Shown here piece by piece: positions 7,255 through 9,665 of a stretch of DNA of 9,665 bases. Position 1 is the first letter of the stretch; each line of letters starts with the position of its first letter. A model generated the notes under the pieces. The model was not told the origin of the DNA. It ran no database searches and worked only from the letters and a program-made list of their open reading frames with translations. The translations under genes were made by a program, and so were the position numbers. Source of the DNA: Methanomassiliicoccales archaeon PtaB.Bin134 (GTDB lineage: Archaea; Thermoplasmatota; Thermoplasmata; Methanomassiliicoccales; UBA472); NCBI GenBank assembly GCA_002067045.1, contig MVPZ01000066.1:1-9665 (forward strand), given 5' to 3'.

Positions 7255-8682
7255 ATGATAGAGAGGGAGGAGGTCAGGGTCCTGGACATCAACGCCGAGT
7301 ACCTGGGGGTGCCCACCGAGGCGTTGATGGAGAACGCAGGGTGGGCGTTGGCCCAGGAGATCGTATCGCGGTTCGGGGAGGGGCTTAGGCTGGCCGTGCT
7401 CTGCGGACCGGGCAACAACGGCGGGGACGGTTTCGTGGCCGCCCGGGCCTTGACCAAGAGCAACCGTGTCCGGGTGTTCCTGGCCTCACCTTCCTCCGAG
7501 ATAAGGTCCCCGGAGGCGAGGGTGAACTTCGAGAGGGTAGAGGAGCTGCATCGGCCCTACAGCGGCGACGACCTGTCCGGGTACGATGTGCTGGTGGACG
7601 CCCTCCTGGGGGTGGGGGCTAGAGGGAGGCCCAGAGGGAACTTCGCAACGATGGTGGAAGCCATGAACGCCAGCGGCAGACCGGTGGTCTCGGCCGATAT
7701 GCCCACCGGCCTGGGTTCGGACCTGGCTGTCCGCCCACAGCTGACCGTGACCTTCCATGACCTCAAGGAGGGAATGGACCGGGAGAGCTGCGGGGAGATC
7801 GTGGTCAAGGACGTGGGCATCCCCGCAGACGCCGAGCGGTATGTCGGGCCTGGGGACCTGGTCCATTACCCGATCCCCGCGCAGGACGCGCACAAGGGGC
7901 AGAACGGCAGACTGCTTGTCGTCGGCGGGGGGCCGTACACCGGGGCGCCGGCCCTGGCCGGCCTGGCCGCATATCGTACCGGGGTGGACCTGGTGTTCGT
8001 GGCCTGCCCGGAGGGTTCCAGGGCGGCGATATCCTCCTATTCCCCGAATCTTATAACGGCCCCCCTGGCCGGGGAGAGATTGTCCCGAGAACATGTGGAA
8101 CAGCTTGTGGGGATGTCCCGCAAGGCCGACGCAGTGCTCGTGGGACCTGGACTGGGGGAGCATGAGGACACCCTGGAAGCGGTGAGGATGCTGGTGAGCG
8201 CCTGCGACCGCCCCATGGTCCTGGACGCGGACGCGCTGAAGGCCGTGGCCGGCGACCTAGGCCTCCTCAATGGCCGCAAGGGCGTGCTCACCCCTCACCA
8301 CCGGGAGATGGAGATCCTGCTCGAGGACAAGGTCCCGGCGGAAGACCGTACCGGCCGGGCCATGGACCTGGCATCCAGGACCGGATGGACCGTGCTGCTG
8401 AAGGGCAGGGTGGACGTGATCACCGACGGGACGGGCGTCAAGCTGAACCGCACCGGGAATCCGGGGATGAGCGTCGGAGGTACGGGCGACGTGCTGGCGG
8501 GGATCACCGCCGGCCTGCTGGCCAAGGGCGCCCCGGGGTTCAAGGCGGCAAGGATGTCCGCGTTCCTGAACGGGTCGGCGGGGGACCTTGCCTTCGAGAA
8601 GTTCAGCTACGGGCTGATGGCCACCGATCTGCTGGACCGGATACCCCAGGTGCTGCGCCGCGGCCTCTCCCGGGTGCATTGA
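7255..8682 (+). CDS. nnr: Bifunctional NAD(P)H-hydrate epimerase / ADP-dependent NAD(P)H-hydrate dehydratase
   Basis: Nnr repairs hydrated NADH and NADPH: the epimerase domain interconverts R and S forms and the dehydratase domain restores NAD(P)H at the expense of ADP. The protein has 475 residues, usual for the fused form. Residues about 1-200 are the epimerase (YjeF_N), with GPGNNGGDG (51-59) and the active-site Asp148 in SADMPTGL. Residues about 205-475 are the ribokinase-like dehydratase, opening [13 protein letters not shown] (213-225), then GPGLG (297-301), LDADAL (323-328), LTPHHREME (345-353) and [12 protein letters not shown] (401-412) with catalytic Asp412. LTPHHRE differs slightly from the usual LTPHPGE. 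Both domains look functional. The gene leads a likely operon: the next gene starts 9 nt after its TGA. Confidence 0.95.
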   Translation: MIEREEVRVLDINAEYLGVPTEALMENAGWALAQEIVSRFGEGLRLAVLCGPGNNGGDGFVAARALTKSNRVRVFLASPSSEIRSPEARVNFERVEELHRPYSGDDLSGYDVLVDALLGVGARGRPRGNFATMVEAMNASGRPVVSADMPTGLGSDLAVRPQLTVTFHDLKEGMDRESCGEIVVKDVGIPADAERYVGPGDLVHYPIPAQDAHKGQNGRLLVVGGGPYTGAPALAGLAAYRTGVDLVFVACPEGSRAAISSYSPNLITAPLAGERLSREHVEQLVGMSRKADAVLVGPGLGEHEDTLEAVRMLVSACDRPMVLDADALKAVAGDLGLLNGRKGVLTPHHREMEILLEDKVPAEDRTGRAMDLASRTGWTVLLKGRVDVITDGTGVKLNRTGNPGMSVGGTGDVLAGITAGLLAKGAPGFKAARMSAFLNGSAGDLAFEKFSYGLMATDLLDRIPQVLRRGLSRVH

Positions 8683-8688
8683 GGGGTG
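8681..8688 (+). promoter_or_regulatory. Ribosome binding site for the second metallophosphoesterase
   Basis: GAGGGGTG overlaps the nnr stop codon and lies 3 nt before ATG 8692. The GTG at 8686, which would add two residues, is part of this element. The motif and the MKIAFISDVH opening favour 8692. Confidence 0.5.
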
Positions 8689-8691
8689 GGC

Positions 8692-9366
8692 ATGAAGATC
8701 GCCTTCATCTCCGACGTGCATGCTAACCTTCCAGCGCTGGAGGCGGTGTTCGAGGACCTGTCCAGACGTGCCGTGGGCACGGTCTACTGCGCGGGCGACA
8801 TACTCGGTTATAACACATTTCCGGACCAGACCGTGGAACTGCTGAGGCGTAAGGGTGTGCACTGCATCGCCGGGAACCATGACCGGGCGGTGCTGGTGGG
8901 GACCAAGGGCATGAACAGCATCGCCGCTGCAGCCATCGAATGGACCAGGAGCAACATGTCCCAGGACACCTACGAGTTCATACGCGAGCTGCCCAATTCC
9001 ATACACAGGCCCCTGGAGGGGGTCATGACCGCCATACATCACGGTTCCCCGCGGTTCATGTCCGAGTACATATTCGAGGAGCACGTGAACGACGAGCTTC
9101 TGGAATTGGCCGGGGCCAGGTTGCTGGTGCTCGGTCACACCCACATGCCGTTCGTGGCCCATTTCGCCGCGGGAACGGTGCTCAACCCTGGATCGGTCGG
9201 ACAGCCCAGGGACGGGGACAACCGGGCCTCCTACGCAATCTGGGACGCCGTGGAGCCGGATATCGAGGTGGTCAGGGTGGATTACGATCGCCAGAAGGTC
9301 ATGGACGGCATCAGGGAGGCGGGATTGCCGGACATGCTGGCCTCCCGTCTGCTGAGGGGGAGGTGA
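8692..9366 (+). CDS. Calcineurin-like metallophosphoesterase family protein
   Basis: A 224-residue cytoplasmic protein with a complete set of two-metal phosphoesterase motifs: SDVHAN (7-12), GDILGYN (35-41), GNHD (61-64), the histidine pair IHHG (115-118) and GHTHMP (148-153), followed by LNPGSVGQPRDG (164-175). The LNPGSVGQPRD end is common in YfcE-like and related diadenosine-type phosphatases, but the substrate cannot be read from sequence. Unlike the enzyme at 5496-6140, it keeps the standard GNHD. It sits in the nnr operon, 9 nt after nnr, and its stop TGA directly adjoins the ATG of the next gene in the same frame. The alternative start is GTG 8686. Confidence 0.9.
   Translation: MKIAFISDVHANLPALEAVFEDLSRRAVGTVYCAGDILGYNTFPDQTVELLRRKGVHCIAGNHDRAVLVGTKGMNSIAAAAIEWTRSNMSQDTYEFIRELPNSIHRPLEGVMTAIHHGSPRFMSEYIFEEHVNDELLELAGARLLVLGHTHMPFVAHFAAGTVLNPGSVGQPRDGDNRASYAIWDAVEPDIEVVRVDYDRQKVMDGIREAGLPDMLASRLLRGR
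9359..9366 (+). promoter_or_regulatory. Shine-Dalgarno sequence for the third metallophosphoesterase
   Basis: GGAGGTGA is a perfect match to the complement of the 16S tail. It is built from the last codons and TGA of the upstream gene and directly abuts ATG 9367. The core-to-start distance of only 3 nt is short. Confidence 0.6.
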
Positions 9367-9665
9367 ATGACCTTCCGGGCCTCGCCCATACCCGACCGGC
9401 CGGTGCTGCGGCTGGACGGCGAGGAGAGGGTGCTCTGCGTGGGTGACCTGCACATCGGCATAGAGGCGGACATGCGCTTCCGGGGCATCGTGGTCCCCTC
9501 CCAGACCCACCGCATGGAGCGGGAACTGAACGACCTGGCGGATGGGGTGGACCGGCTGGTGGTGATCGGGGACGTCAAGCACCAGGTCCCGGGGTCCACC
9601 AAGCAGGAGCATGTGGAGATCCCCCGCTTCTTCAACTCCCTGCTGAACCACTACCCCCGCATCGA
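9367..9665 (+). CDS. COG1407-type metallophosphoesterase (PdeM-like), 3' end outside window
   Basis: The first 99 residues are visible; the gene runs off the window. Motifs are GDLHIGIE (26-33) and GDVKHQVPG (68-76), followed by STKQEHVEIPRFF (77-89). These mark the COG1407 phosphoesterases, which include bacterial PdeM, a predicted nuclease of a ligase-associated DNA damage set; archaeal members are often encoded near Lhr-type helicases. DNA processing is therefore a reasonable guess, but no helicase is visible here. The later motifs (GNHD and the C-terminal histidines) lie outside the window, so completeness cannot be judged. The ATG immediately follows the upstream TGA in the same frame, and the ribosome site supports it. 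It is likely co-transcribed with nnr and the preceding phosphoesterase. Confidence 0.85.
   Translation, partial: MTFRASPIPDRPVLRLDGEERVLCVGDLHIGIEADMRFRGIVVPSQTHRMERELNDLADGVDRLVVIGDVKHQVPGSTKQEHVEIPRFFNSLLNHYPRI

Noticed and set aside
8257..9651. 464-codon open frame on the minus strand
   Set aside because: It is antisense to nnr and the phosphoesterases. Its composition, rich in His, Gly, Pro and Gln, is typical of a GC-rich shadow frame, and the plus-strand genes are clearly real.

Overview
The window comes from a GC-rich archaeon. The evidence is an archaeal 16S rRNA 3' end, TATA-box promoters placed for leaderless transcripts, and archaeal forms of aIF2-beta, S8e, SRP19, DUF211 and CTP synthase. 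The 16S gene is followed by a protein gene, with no spacer tRNA or 23S gene, as expected where rRNA genes are unlinked (Thermoplasmatota). High coding GC, and no TAG among ten visible stop codons, fit a Methanomassiliicoccales-like lineage, but the genus is an inference.

Layout: (1) 1-492, the last third of 16S rRNA. (2) 493-657, a spacer with a strong hairpin just after the rRNA, a T-rich stretch and a TATA box. (3) 658-2184, a soluble PAS-containing sensor histidine kinase without a partner regulator. (4) 2225-3838, CTP synthase pyrG. (5) 3877-4494, translation factor aIF2-beta with a C-terminal TRAM domain. (6) 4544-5455, a presenilin-like intramembrane aspartyl protease. (7) 5496-6140, a YfcE-type metallophosphoesterase. 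(8) 6187-6880, ribosomal protein S8e and SRP19. (9) 6868-7158 on the minus strand, a DUF211 protein whose 3' end overlaps that of SRP19. (10) 7255-9665, an apparent operon of the NAD(P)HX repair enzyme Nnr and two further metallophosphoesterases, the last cut by the window edge.

Most genes are single or two-gene units of housekeeping function: nucleotide synthesis, translation, protein targeting and metabolite repair. First genes carry a TATA box about 31 bases before or near the start codon, implying leaderless or very short-leader mRNAs. The two downstream genes of the Nnr operon instead have purine-rich Shine-Dalgarno sequences. I see no CRISPR array, insertion sequence, prophage, tRNA or defence island, and no convincing undescribed multi-gene system. 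The points most worth a second look are three dissimilar metallophosphoesterases in about 4 kb, two of them abutting in frame across one TGA; the hairpin after 16S; the compensated helix-45 changes in 16S; a perfect 12-bp palindrome ahead of the presenilin-like gene; and the unclassified N-terminal domain of the kinase.
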